Source: Hofstenia miamia (Eukaryota; Xenacoelomorpha; Acoela). From it: a stretch of 64,000 bases of DNA. The stretch is taken from NCBI GenBank assembly GCA_004352715.1, contig SCFE01000003.1:5270979-5334978 (forward strand), in the 5' to 3' direction. Positions 23,216 through 33,889 of this stretch are shown piece by piece. The first letter of the stretch is position 1, and each line of letters starts with the position of its first letter. Both the position numbers and the translations under genes were made by a program. The notes below the pieces were generated by a model. The model saw only the letters and a program-made list of their open reading frames with translations. It had not been told where the DNA came from and ran no database searches.

Positions 23216-23695
23216 TTTGCCTGAGTGCGCATGGTACAGTTCAGCAACGAGTGGAAATTGCTAAATGCTTGAAATAATAATGAATTAAATTGCTAAATGC
23301 TTGAAATAATAATGAATATAGTTCCTTTAATATTTTTTTTCAGCTGGCCAGTTCTAGAAGCATGTCGGTCTGGTCAGCAATTAGCTAGCCATTAAACTTT
23401 TCGTGGTTAGGCCAGGAAGTACATTAATTGAAATTGAATCAATATATTTTAGTTCAAATGATTTAAAGCAGACCCAATTCAGCATTAATTTAATGAAACT
23501 ATGTCAAAATATTACTTTTATGTCATTTCCGTCACAAATATTACAGTATTTTTCAAAAAACAAAAATATGACTTTTTATGACTTTATAACTTCCTATTTA
23601 ACTGCACCCCAGGTCTGAAAACCATCTAATTTTAGCAGATTGCAAAATAGACCAACAGAAAAAAAATATGAGTTTTATTACTTTTGGTTGCCCTA
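22627..23695 (-). mobile_element. Degenerate hAT element with inverted termini and 8-bp target duplication
   Basis: The left end TAGGGCAACCAGAAATATGAC and the right end TTACTTTTGGTTGCCCTA are inverted. The flanks are TTAATACG (22619-22626) and TTAATAAA (23696-23703), an 8-base duplication with two differences, as expected for hAT. Inside, on the minus strand at about 22860-23000, lies the dimerisation core LQKCQATSAAVERRFSIM. The catalytic part is deleted. The left end is also present in block A, so insertion preceded the block duplication. A short tandem duplication (32 bp x 2) lies at 23255-23317. Confidence 0.8.
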
Positions 23696-23703
23696 TTAAT
23701 AAA

Positions 23704-24240
23704 TTAAAAAAATATGTATACAATAATACAATTAAACATTTTACACAATACTGTGATTCAATTTCTTGGTAATAAAACAGATATTTTTTTAATTAATTTG
23801 ATATTAGCAACCATTTTTTGAATTAATGAATTTACATGATTTAGTTGATAATCTATTAATACTCCCAAATATGTTATTCTTGGTTGCTCCAATATTTTTT
23901 GTTATTAATATATAGCTTTTTATTTGTTAATTTTTTTCTAAATTTATTTGCATTAAAACATTTTCCTTCAACCCTTGGAGACATCATATTTTTAATATAA
24001 TTGTAATAGATGAGATACAAATTGGATTGAAAGTTCATTGATGTTTCTAGCATAGATTAATGTATCATCTGCATATACGATACAATATAGTCTATGTTTA
24101 TGCGATTTCAAACATCATTTATATAGATAGCAGTGGCCCAAAACGGAACCTTGTAGAACACCTCGTTCAAGATTTGATGATTCATTTTTAAATTGCACAA
24201 ATTTAAATCTATGTATTATAAATCACTCTACATTCTTATA
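23704..24240 (-). pseudogene. LINE reverse transcriptase fossil
   Basis: Minus-strand pieces in order: NLERGVLQGSVLG with IYINDV, then SYADDTLIYARN with YADD at 24064-24075, then ITYLGVLIDYQLNHVNSL. These are the RT motifs flanking and including the catalytic Asp pair of a CR1/Jockey-type ORF2. Stops and frameshifts separate the pieces. It abuts the hAT target duplication, so the hAT element may have inserted into it. Bases 24241-24978 hold nothing recognised. Confidence 0.75.
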
Positions 24241-24975
24241 AAATGTACAAAGTTTATTATATCTGTGTATTTTAAAAACAAAATAATGAATTTTGTCCAT
24301 TGCATTATATAATGTTAAATAATAAGAATTAGTAACTAGAACTAGCCATGCCCATAACCACAAAATTGCTGGCACTTACAGTGGCGTATTTTTAATATCG
24401 TTGATAAAAAATATGTAGCAAGAACAATGCGGAAACTTAAAAAACCTTATAGAGAAATATAATTTTAAATAAATGCAATGTGACAATAGATGGCGTTGTT
24501 ATAATTAAGAGAATTAATTAAATATTTAGTGTGATAAAACATCAAACGTAAATTTCACATTTACGGGCAAATTTCAACTAAATTAGCTAAATTTTTCTAA
24601 ATTTCACAGTTGTTTTATATAAAAAATGTTATCGTAACAATCGTATTAAAACATATTCGTTTCTTTATAATCGTAATAGTTTCAATAACGTCATTATTAC
24701 GATTTAATACGAATGATACTAAGTTACTACGTTTTTATCTGATTGATATCATTCGTACTAAGAAAAGTTCTCTCTTAGCACATGGGTACTTACTGCCCAG
24801 TAGAATCGTGTAACGCAGTTTGCACTAAAGCAACAAAGTTGCTGGATTAAGTTTGTGTGATTTTTAAATTTAGTACAAATTAAATAATAATTTTGGACCC
24901 CCTTAAGAGTTTTCTGAAATGTTGCCACTGCTTTTACTCTTTTTTTTACCGATGATGCCACAATATACAAATATT

Positions 24976-24978
<3 letters not shown>

Positions 24979-25015
<37 letters not shown>

Positions 25016-25060
25016 TTGAGCTATATACATATACAAAGTTTAATATATATATATATATAT
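24979..25060. repeat. (TA)n-rich tract entering an N gap
   Basis: Two TA runs (24979-25010 and about 25043-25060) separated by an AAGTTT-containing linker, then the gap. Confidence 0.95.
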
Positions 25061-26060
25061 NNNNNNNNNNNNNNNNNNNNNNNNNNNNNNNNNNNNNNNN
25101 NNNNNNNNNNNNNNNNNNNNNNNNNNNNNNNNNNNNNNNNNNNNNNNNNNNNNNNNNNNNNNNNNNNNNNNNNNNNNNNNNNNNNNNNNNNNNNNNNNNN
25201 NNNNNNNNNNNNNNNNNNNNNNNNNNNNNNNNNNNNNNNNNNNNNNNNNNNNNNNNNNNNNNNNNNNNNNNNNNNNNNNNNNNNNNNNNNNNNNNNNNNN
25301 NNNNNNNNNNNNNNNNNNNNNNNNNNNNNNNNNNNNNNNNNNNNNNNNNNNNNNNNNNNNNNNNNNNNNNNNNNNNNNNNNNNNNNNNNNNNNNNNNNNN
25401 NNNNNNNNNNNNNNNNNNNNNNNNNNNNNNNNNNNNNNNNNNNNNNNNNNNNNNNNNNNNNNNNNNNNNNNNNNNNNNNNNNNNNNNNNNNNNNNNNNNN
25501 NNNNNNNNNNNNNNNNNNNNNNNNNNNNNNNNNNNNNNNNNNNNNNNNNNNNNNNNNNNNNNNNNNNNNNNNNNNNNNNNNNNNNNNNNNNNNNNNNNNN
25601 NNNNNNNNNNNNNNNNNNNNNNNNNNNNNNNNNNNNNNNNNNNNNNNNNNNNNNNNNNNNNNNNNNNNNNNNNNNNNNNNNNNNNNNNNNNNNNNNNNNN
25701 NNNNNNNNNNNNNNNNNNNNNNNNNNNNNNNNNNNNNNNNNNNNNNNNNNNNNNNNNNNNNNNNNNNNNNNNNNNNNNNNNNNNNNNNNNNNNNNNNNNN
25801 NNNNNNNNNNNNNNNNNNNNNNNNNNNNNNNNNNNNNNNNNNNNNNNNNNNNNNNNNNNNNNNNNNNNNNNNNNNNNNNNNNNNNNNNNNNNNNNNNNNN
25901 NNNNNNNNNNNNNNNNNNNNNNNNNNNNNNNNNNNNNNNNNNNNNNNNNNNNNNNNNNNNNNNNNNNNNNNNNNNNNNNNNNNNNNNNNNNNNNNNNNNN
26001 NNNNNNNNNNNNNNNNNNNNNNNNNNNNNNNNNNNNNNNNNNNNNNNNNNNNNNNNNNNN
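25061..26060. other. Assembly gap (1000 N) between TA runs
   Basis: Placeholder gap with (TA)n on both sides. Confidence 1.
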
Positions 26061-26070
26061 ATATATATAT

Positions 26071-26180
26071 GATAGGGATGTGCCGAAATCCGTAATCCGG
26101 TAAAATCAGCAATTTCTGAACCGGATCCGGATATCCGGTATCCACTAAAATTTAAATTGTTTGCCGGATTTTACCGGATA
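26071..26180. repeat. Transposon-end-like sequence rich in CCGGAT
   Basis: GATAGGGATGTGCCGAAATCC followed by repeated TCCGG/CCGGAT motifs resembles the ends of hAT-type MITEs, which often begin CAGGGATGTGCCG. The other end was not found. A weaker ACCGGTT-rich relative lies at 52700-52785. Confidence 0.35.
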
Positions 26181-26377
26181 ACATATTTTGAGATAAAAGC
26201 TGATTTAAAAATGCAATTTTCGAAGTAAAAACCATATTTTTCCATGATATGGAAATTGTCATCTAAAAAAACAAGTTTTTCTGACAGATCACGACGTAGT
26301 CTATTTAAAATTTATTTATTTTCAGTCACAAGAGGTCTATATTAATTGAGAAATGGGGTTGTTTTTCATTAATAATA

Positions 26378-26640
26378 AGAGCAACCAAAAGTAATAAAAG
26401 TCATATTTTTATCTGTTGGTCTCTTTTCCAGTCTGCTTAAAGATGGTTTTCATTTCTGGGATGCAGTTTCATATGAAGTTATAAAGTCATGGGAAGTCAT
26501 ATTTATATTTCTGTATTTTAATGATACGGTTATATTTGTGTCTGAAATGTCATAGCAGTCATATTTTGGCATCGATTAATTCAATTAAGAAAAAACTTAA
26601 AAATCAATTCTTTAAATCATTTGAACTAATATATATATAT
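26378..26640 (+). mobile_element. 5' end of a hAT element related to 22627-23695
   Basis: Reverse-complement match to 23440-23695, starting at a GAGCAACCAAAAGTAATAAAA terminus and running inward about 250 bases to TTTAAATCATTTGAACTAA. It is cut off by (TA)n and the gap at 26651, so it is either truncated or incomplete in the assembly. Confidence 0.7.
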
Positions 26641-26650
26641 ATATATATAT

Positions 26651-27177
26651 NNNNNNNNNNNNNNNNNNNNNNNNNNNNNNNNNNNNNNNNNNNNNNNNNN
26701 NNNNNNNNNNNNNNNNNNNNNNNNNNNNNNNNNNNNNNNNNNNNNNNNNNNNNNNNNNNNNNNNNNNNNNNNNNNNNNNNNNNNNNNNNNNNNNNNNNNN
26801 NNNNNNNNNNNNNNNNNNNNNNNNNNNNNNNNNNNNNNNNNNNNNNNNNNNNNNNNNNNNNNNNNNNNNNNNNNNNNNNNNNNNNNNNNNNNNNNNNNNN
26901 NNNNNNNNNNNNNNNNNNNNNNNNNNNNNNNNNNNNNNNNNNNNNNNNNNNNNNNNNNNNNNNNNNNNNNNNNNNNNNNNNNNNNNNNNNNNNNNNNNNN
27001 NNNNNNNNNNNNNNNNNNNNNNNNNNNNNNNNNNNNNNNNNNNNNNNNNNNNNNNNNNNNNNNNNNNNNNNNNNNNNNNNNNNNNNNNNNNNNNNNNNNN
27101 NNNNNNNNNNNNNNNNNNNNNNNNNNNNNNNNNNNNNNNNNNNNNNNNNNNNNNNNNNNNNNNNNNNNNNNNNNNNN
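26651..27177. other. Assembly gap (527 N)
   Basis: N run preceded by (TA)n. Confidence 1.
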
Positions 27178-27479
27178 TTTACAGTAGCACGCGTTTTTCA
27201 GTGTTATGATACAAGTTAATTCTTGCTTAATATATATATATATATATATATAGATTCAAAAGTTGATTTACTGAGATTCATAAAATGTTGGAAAATCGTT
27301 TTGGTAGATTTATACTTTCTCGAGAACTCTAATTCTGAAAAAGTTTATTTTTGCAATAACAACCTAGATCTTTTATTTCTCAATAGAAAGCTTGCAAACT
27401 TACCAGTTGACTTTCCTAATGCTACTTATTCTGGAAAAATTATTCTAGCAGTAGCTCCCATTCCTAACAGTTTATAATA

Positions 27480-27765
27480 ATACAATATTTTTGCGGTAGT
27501 AAAAGCTTAAAATATACCACACCTATAAGATATTGATATTGCATACACTAAAATACATTAATCTCATTCTTTCCTAAATTACATTGTTTATTCATGATGT
27601 TTTCTTTGTTATGTTCTTGAATTAATAGAGCTTCACAGATCTTAGTGTGGGATATTTTCATGGCTATTTCAAAGTTTTCTTGCTTTATTTCATGATCATG
27701 ATTGAACATTTCAAAATTGAAAATATCAAATTTTGGATGGAAGAAAAATGAAAATTCAATCAACT
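27480..27765 (-). pseudogene. Penelope-like element 3' fragment
   Basis: Minus strand: FNHDHEIKQENFEIAMKI then SHTKICEALLIQEHNKENI and MNKQCNLGKNEINVF. The first part aligns with the C-terminus of the Penelope ORF at 59252 (FQHHHEIKKDNFNIV). The following non-coding stretch matches the end of the copy at 33379-33800. It is truncated before the GIY-YIG core. The plus-strand frame at 27223-27477 is unrecognised. Confidence 0.7.
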
Positions 27766-27841
27766 TTTTATATTTTACAATTAAGAATTATGATAGCAAT
27801 TTTAGACATCAGAAGTATACATTAAAAACAAATAAAGGCTT

Positions 27842-28139
27842 TTATATATATATATATATATATAAACATACCAGTTCACTGCTTTCGTGTTAACTAGTTT
27901 AACTAGTTGTTTGTACATATTGTCGAGATTTACTGTATATAACCCATATCACATAAAAGTACTATTCTTAGTAAGAACTTAATTTGAACCATTGTAAGAA
28001 TAGCAAGAACGTTAATAATAGCCGGTTTAAGTAAAGGCGTAATAAGAAAAGCTCATGACATAATGTCAAATAGAATATAAATTGCATTTAAAAAACACTA
28101 CACAATGAATTTTACATTATATATATATATATATATATA
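27842..28139. other. Two TA runs with unrecognised DNA between
   Basis: TA tracts at about 27842-27864 and 28118-28139. The ~250 bases between them show no known element. Confidence 0.7.
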
Positions 28140-28199
28140 GAATTTTTTTTACAAACATTAAATTCAAAAGAATTTAGAACAAAAATAAAAATAGGTGCG

Positions 28200-28630
28200 T
28201 TTAATATGGGCACATCAAAGTAATGCTGATCTTGATAATTCACTAGAATTACAAAAACATTGATAAAGATTTAACATTAAAGTCCACAAAGCAATGTGGT
28301 AGACCGCGGTTGATAGCGTACAAATTATAGAGATACGTAGATGCCAATCCATTAAAGGATTTAAAAACAACCTACAACAATCGCTGAATTGAGAGCAACC
28401 ATTGAACGTAATGCACACAAATACCAAGGGAATTGTTTCATAATGTGTGCTATTCCATCGCTTCGCGTTACCGGCGGTGTCTGGACCAGAACGGACATCA
28501 GTTTGAGAACCGGCAGTGACAAAACGATAGAATGATGTTTGTATTTTTTTACATGTTGATCATTAAACAAATAATAATAAACACCTGGTTTACAATTATT
28601 TAAAGTGTGTATACATCTTTTTGGGACACC

Positions 28631-28633
<3 letters not shown>
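28200..28633 (+). mobile_element. 3' part of a third DD41D-type mariner
   Basis: Plus-strand remnants YVDANPLKDLKTT, then TIAELRATIERNAHKYQG, correspond to the C-terminal end of mariner transposases (after the last catalytic Asp). The terminus ATCTTTTTGGGACACCCTG ends at 28633 before TA, the inverted form of an ACAGGGTGTCCC-type mariner end. The 5' part and catalytic domain are absent. A (TA)n run follows directly (28634-28668). Confidence 0.7.
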
Positions 28634-28670
<37 letters not shown>

Positions 28671-28699
28671 TAATTGATTATACTGAGCCTTTTCACATT

Positions 28700-28770
28700 C
28701 ATATTAGCATAGACGCTATAAAAGGGATAGACCGGTTTCGTTTATATAAAACATCATCAGTTCTAATATG
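28700..28770. repeat. Penelope-type terminal motif
   Basis: GACCGGTTTCGTTTATATAAA followed by CATCATCAG resembles the GACGCGTTTCGATC...ATCATCGTCAG motif at 59034-59068 beside the intact Penelope ORF. Probably a Penelope repeat end without coding sequence. Confidence 0.45.
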
Positions 28771-28894
28771 CTGTAAAAACTAAATATATTTACAATAGAC
28801 TACACTTTATGTAATTTAATATTGCATGCTTTTAAAATAAGTTCAATGATATCATGCTTAGTTGTTTATTCAATAATTGATCTGGGAATAGATG

Positions 28895-29782
28895 AATTCG
28901 GCTGTAAATATTTTATCTTTAAGAATCACAGAACCAACATATAGCAAGAACAATCTAAATTCGGTTGCCTTCCATAATTTCAGTTCAGATAATGAACGTA
29001 GTTTTCTGGCAAATTCTAAACACAATATCATCAACTAAAGGAGCAAGAAATTCCTGAATAGGGGGTTTTGATCTTCCACAGAAAATTGCCAAAACAAATA
29101 ATTTATTTGGCGCGAGAGTAAATGCTCCAAGGATTGGCCAAAACACCAATGTACTAGAGCGCGACAATGGGAGTCCGTCAATATTGATATCGATCTAAAC
29201 ATAGTTTTAAAATTTCTATGAAATTAATATACTGAATTTTAATGCAAAAAATAAATTTAATTGACTTAAAAATCCTACCTTTACTTGAGAGTCACTGAGA
29301 CCAAGAATCTTGAGTGGCTCTTCAATACCGCAATATGCATACTCACCGTCACCAATCTCTAATGCACCTCGAGGTTTTCATCAAAGTACGTCCATCAATG
29401 GGAAGCTCATTATGAAATGGCTTCAATTTTTGCAAAAGAGAATTTAAAGCCGACATTGAAATATTATGAGTAATAGACCAGCTTGCAATTTCCCTGCATA
29501 TTGACGAAAAATTTGCATCTTCATCTATAGACTCAGAATCCTCACTGCTTAGTATAGAATATTCTTCGTATAAGCAATATTCCTCTTCAGTATCTAGAAA
29601 GTGATCAATAAATTTAATTAAAAACAATATATACCATCAAGTTGATTCGAACTTGTGGAAGGGAGATGTGTATCAACATTTTCTTCTAATTCAGGTGCAA
29701 TTTCCGAGCCTAATAATGGATCATTAAGAGTTATACCCGCAATTGCAGCGTATTTTCTTCGAAGATTACGGGAAGAGCTCAT
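28895..29782 (-). pseudogene. Intron-containing transposon-derived gene, decayed
   Basis: Three exons can be read on the minus strand. Exon 1 (29782-29635) starts MSSSRNLRRKYAAIAGI. A 41-base intron (29634-29594, GT...AG) leads to exon 2 (29593-29279), which has DTEEEYCLYEEYS, ISMSALNSLLQKLK and PIDGRTLMKT. A 2-base frameshift near 29375 is followed by GALEIGDGEYAYCGIEEPL. An 84-base intron (29278-29195) leads to exon 3, with IDINIDGLPLSRSSTLVFWP and PIQEFLAPLVDDI. After a stop, the in-order remnant SELKLWKATEFRLFLLYVGS reaches about 28895. This architecture (LPxDxRTLLxTPR, then IDINIDGLP, FWPILG, KATEFR) is that of a protein family repeated in many invertebrate genomes and considered transposon-derived, possibly of the CACTA/EnSpm group. 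I cannot confirm the superfamily. No terminal repeats were found. Confidence 0.7.
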
Positions 29783-32263
29783 TGAAATATTATGCTGGAG
29801 TCGGAGAAACTTAAATAAATGTAATCGTTTTAAAAACAAGACTTGCAATTCGTAAAGCATCTCTCGCAAATTGAAGCAAACATATATTTAATTGAAACAA
29901 AAAAGAAAAGAGAAATGATGTAATATAACACCAATTGTTCACGAAGTTATAGAATAGGGTGCCCGCAGAACACGCGGACAAAATTTATACTAACATAGTA
30001 AAAAAATTATGAGAAATGCAATAAAAGGCGTAAAAAGTTCAAAAATACTTTAATACAGACAGATAACTATATAATTAACTAAATTCGTAGCACGTTGTAA
30101 CATGCTATAGCACGCATTATATATTTAAGCACGATATCATATAAAACTAGGCAGGAATAAGAATAATAATATATACATAATGATATTCAGCATGAACTAC
30201 TCAACCACCTGATATAAGGCTACATTCAATATCTTAAAATTTCACTTGAGGGCAGGCAAAATATTTGGTTACACTACGTCAATGATAAGAATGTGCTATA
30301 ACGTGAAACTTCTGTTAGTGCAACTACACTAAGTTTATTGTTAGCTCAAAAAGTGCAACTATGCAATGCAGCTATCTTAAATATGCATAACATGAACATC
30401 AAAACAAAAAATATGCAAGAATATTTATTTATTGCATACTAAGAAAGGCACGTGAGGTAGTGATTCCACAGTTAAATGCTTTTGGTTGTCTGCCAAAATT
30501 AAGTTGTAGGCAAAAATCACCTTTCCACATCTGCTGGGGCTGTTGGACAGTATTTATTAACCCCCTTTTCTCATTTTTAACAGATTTGGCAAATTCGTTA
30601 GTGCAGGTGCTGAAGACAATAATTTTTTCTTGGACGATATTTAGTTCAACAATTATTTCATGAATCAAATGAACTAGTTGGGAAAAAAAGGGCTGTCGCT
30701 ATTTCACTAAGTGAAATACATCGGTGTTTGAAATTGTTTAAGAGAATCATTTCGTGGTGATAGACGATGCCAGAAATTTCGATTTTGATTTCAGGAATTG
30801 GAAACAGTTATTTTAAAGTTTGTATATACATGTATGTTGGCTTTAATAATCGTCAATCACTTATGCTAGCTTATCAAAATTTTTAGAGAGGGTAACATGT
30901 TATAACACGTAGTTTTAGCATGCCTTTCAAAAATCGGTTTAAATTTACTGATTTTCCCACCCACTCTGTGAATAGCATGTGCTAAACAAGTACTATATGT
31001 GCTAAACAAGTAATATGTATTCCATACATTTTTTAAGCAATTTTGAATGATTATTTATTTGTTGTATTACTGAACATATGCAATAAATATATTTGTAACT
31101 TTACTTAGACTTAGAGCAGCAAGATTTTGGAATATATTAACATATTGTCCTGAATTTTCTCTCTGTATATTTCAGTGTCACTAAATGCAATTTTAAATTC
31201 AAAATTATATTATCTTGTATAATATATATATATAATATATTGTATAAAAAAATTTCCATTTTTCAGATCGTCGATAACATGTATCAATTCACTTCAACTA
31301 TAGTCCACATTTTGATTTAGTTGCACCCAAGAATTTCAACACTGGCTATAGACCTTGTTCGAATGACATAAGTCAAATTTTATATTGCTCTTATCCCTCT
31401 TTGAGAAGTAGAATTTTCAGTAATAATTGCATACCACGAGAAATTCGAGAAATTACTCTCGTTAACCCAACCCCCTAATGCCAATACTGTACATCCGCAT
31501 TATATAAAAGATTATTTATGTAACGCGGTTACGATATGCATAATTTCGTATAAGGAAGTGGTAAATAATACTTATAAAAATAAATAAAAATAGGGAGAAT
31601 AAAATCACTGATTTGAATGCAGATGTAATACTTAAAAAAATCTAACTTATGACTGAAACTAAAAACGTATAGCCATGAAAATGAAGCTCTGTGATTAATA
31701 GTTTTGACGCCACTACACAACTTTTTGCAATAATTAACAATGTAGAGCTTGTTGATTCTAATAAAAGAAAATTTATACTCTTAGGCAAGAATTACAATGA
31801 AATAGAATGAGAAATTTTAAAACACAAGATAATGCAAAACTCGATAGAACCTTATGAAGTTCTTTGAAAAAACATCAAAACTCTACTCCAAGTGAACACA
31901 AATTAATATAATATTCAACAGGTGTAAGCAAAAATAGTTGAAACAAACACAATGATATCCGCGTTCGCTTGAATTTAGATGGTCAGCTATTATTAGAATT
32001 TAATAAGAAACGTACTGAAAAAATATTGAAATTTTGGATTCTAAAAATTAGAATAGTTCTAACCAATACATTTCGTTAACTTGGTTTTTAAATTACGGCT
32101 TTACTTTATTTACTAATTTCACGAATTGTTACGAAACATGAGGAAATTTTGATTACTTGCATTATTAATTCTTTATGTAAAACAGTTTGTGTATAAATTG
32201 AATTATTTTTGGTTTACTTTTGCACTATTTAAATTCAAATTCGAATTTAGTGTCCTATTAATA
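29783..32263. other. Unassigned AT-rich DNA
   Basis: A 79-codon minus frame (30429-30668) and a few others occur, but none shows a domain. A short ATATATTATA-type tract lies near 31222-31245. Confidence 0.55.
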
Positions 32264-32265
32264 TA

Positions 32266-32989
32266 CCTTGGTTCAAAAAAAGTGGCCGCTGAAATAATAG
32301 ATTTTTCTAAGCATTGAGCAAACAAAATAATATAAGAAAATATGAGTCTGTTGCGTCTTTGTCTTGCCTATTCAGTCCCAGTCCATTTCTCCACAAATTT
32401 TCCTTCGTTTTCAAGACACTGGCCCAAACGCGTCGGGATAGAACCCATCAAATTTTTTCTTACCGCTGGCAAAATTACATGTTGAGATTTCAGAGCTCGG
32501 AAAACTGTGCATTTACTGACGGATGTCCCAGCTAACTCGTTATAACGATCACAGACATTTTGAGTTGATGCCGACGGACATTTAAGCACAATTTGACACA
32601 AGCGTTTTTTCTCATTGCCAGAAATTTGGAGAGGTCGGCCGCTTCCTTTCTTTCTTTCCAAGGTTCCCCTTTCTTCCAAGATTTTCATGTTACGTCGGAA
32701 ACTACGAGGTGGCATTTTCACCCGTTTCGACAGATATTCACGGTTGGTGGAGTCGTTGACATAGAGAAATTCAAGTAAATCGCGCTTCGCTTGCATTTCA
32801 AAATTTTGTGTTGAAGAATGATGTGTAGCATTTTCACCAGCTAAGTATCTGTCAATTGATTCACACGGCGACAAAGTCTGTTCAACGTGCTAACTTTTTT
32901 ATTTTTGCCTCATTTCGGCAAAATTTGCCGCTTTCGAGCTATACGCATTTATCAAAAATATTGCCGTGGCCATTTTTTTTGAACCAAGG
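32266..32989 (-). mobile_element. Internally deleted Tc1-like transposon
   Basis: Ends CCTTGGTTCAAAAAAAGTGG and its inverted counterpart (one change in about 22 bases), flanked by TA at 32264-32265 and 32990-32991. Length is 724 bases, about half that of a complete Tc1-like element. It encodes the shortened transposase described next. Confidence 0.9.
32368..32796 (-). CDS. Tc1-like transposase lacking the catalytic domain (DNA-binding only)
   Basis: Uninterrupted 142-codon frame from the ATG at 32796; the frame is open a little further upstream but only through non-ATG codons. Residues 1-55 form a first helix-turn-helix (KRDLLEFLYVNDSTNREYLS). A GRP-type linker follows (KKGSGRPLQIS), then a second helix-turn-helix (CPSASTQNVCDRYNELAG, then SVSKCTVFRALKSQ). 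After AVRKN the sequence jumps to GSIPTRLGQCLENEGKFVEK, which corresponds to the last ~25 residues of Tc1 transposases. The whole DDE domain is therefore deleted with the frame preserved. By family knowledge such a protein could still bind the terminal repeats and compete with full transposase. Whether it is expressed or selected is not shown by the sequence. Confidence 0.7.
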   Translation of the reverse strand: MQAKRDLLEFLYVNDSTNREYLSKRVKMPPRSFRRNMKILEERGTLERKKGSGRPLQISGNEKKRLCQIVLKCPSASTQNVCDRYNELAGTSVSKCTVFRALKSQHVILPAVRKNLMGSIPTRLGQCLENEGKFVEKWTGTE

Positions 32990-33164
32990 TATACAATAAT
33001 GTTTAAAAAAATAGAAAAATTTCAAATTCAAACGCAAAATTATTTTATTTATTAATTATAATTTTTAATATATTTCTAAATAATTTAGTTTTCATAAATA
33101 CATATATTGTTTAAATTTAAAGGACAAATCTAAGAGAAAGTTTAAATCACTTACACTGACAATA

Positions 33165-33335
33165 GATGGCGCTTTAATTGTCACTTCAATGACATAAAAA
33201 AGACACGATCACTATAAAAAGGACATGCGACGACAAAAGGACGTCCAAAAGACAACTTGTTGTTACCAGGGAATAGAGAAATAGTTAGTCGCGTTCTCTT
33301 AGTCAGGGCACTTCCGTGCACCCTAGCGATGCTAG
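33165..33335 (+). repeat. LTR-like fragment with TATA-type box
   Basis: ACTATAAAAAGGACATGCGAC lies about 65 bases before the stretch AATAGAGAAATAGTTAGT and CCGTGCACCCTAGCGATG, which matches 19030-19088. The arrangement recalls the promoter part of an LTR, but neither partner LTR nor pol genes are present. Confidence 0.4.
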
Positions 33336-33344
33336 TATATATAA

Positions 33345-33375
<31 letters not shown>

Positions 33376-33377
33376 TT
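33336..33377. repeat. ATAAAT/(TA)n microsatellite
   Basis: Starts as ATAAATATAA-type repeats and continues as pure TA. Confidence 0.9.
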
Positions 33378-33378
33378 A

Positions 33379-33800
33379 ACAAAGAGCGTAGATGTATTGT
33401 TTTCTATATTCAAAGAAAATGGCTATCCAAACAAAATTTTGAGAGAAATAACTTCTAAATGTTTAAGTTCAAGATATGAAATAGATGACAACAAGAGAAA
33501 GTATGCTTAGTTTTATCCAACGTAATAAGTGTAACAAACTCTGCATTGGTGAAACTAAGCGACATTTTGGTACTAGCATTAAAGAACAGCTTAACTGGCA
33601 TGAATTAAAAAAGAAAATTTTGAGATAGTCTATTAATTAAGCAGTATAAGAAAGAAAACATCATGAATAAACAATATAATTTTATAAAAAATGAGACATT
33701 ATTTTAGTGTATCCAATATCATTATACTATAAAGTGTAGTATATTTTAAATTTTTATTACCTTAAAATATTGTAAACGATAACTATGATATAGTCGAAGC
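33379..33800 (+). pseudogene. Penelope-like element fragment with internal deletion
   Basis: Plus strand: LFSIFKENGYPNKILREIT aligns with LYTVFENNGYPHKLIKKII of the element at 59.3-60.7 kb. The sequence then jumps near 33500 to RNKCNKLCIGETKRHFGTSI, the GIY-YIG endonuclease core. About 100 residues between these parts are missing. The 3' untranslated part (GAATAAACAATATAATTTT...) matches the copy at 27.5 kb. Inactive. Confidence 0.78.
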
Positions 33801-33814
33801 GTTTTTAATTATGT

Positions 33815-33816
<2 letters not shown>

Positions 33817-33884
<68 letters not shown>
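33817..33884. repeat. (TA)n microsatellite, 68 bp
   Basis: Uninterrupted TA run, the longest pure tract in the window. Confidence 0.97.

Positions 33885-33889
<5 letters not shown>

Noticed and set aside
30429-30668. 79-codon minus frame
   Set aside because: No recognisable domain. Kept only as unassigned DNA.
32368-32874. 168-codon start for the Tc1-like protein
   Set aside because: The first codon is TTG; the ATG at 32796 gives a typical transposase N-terminus.
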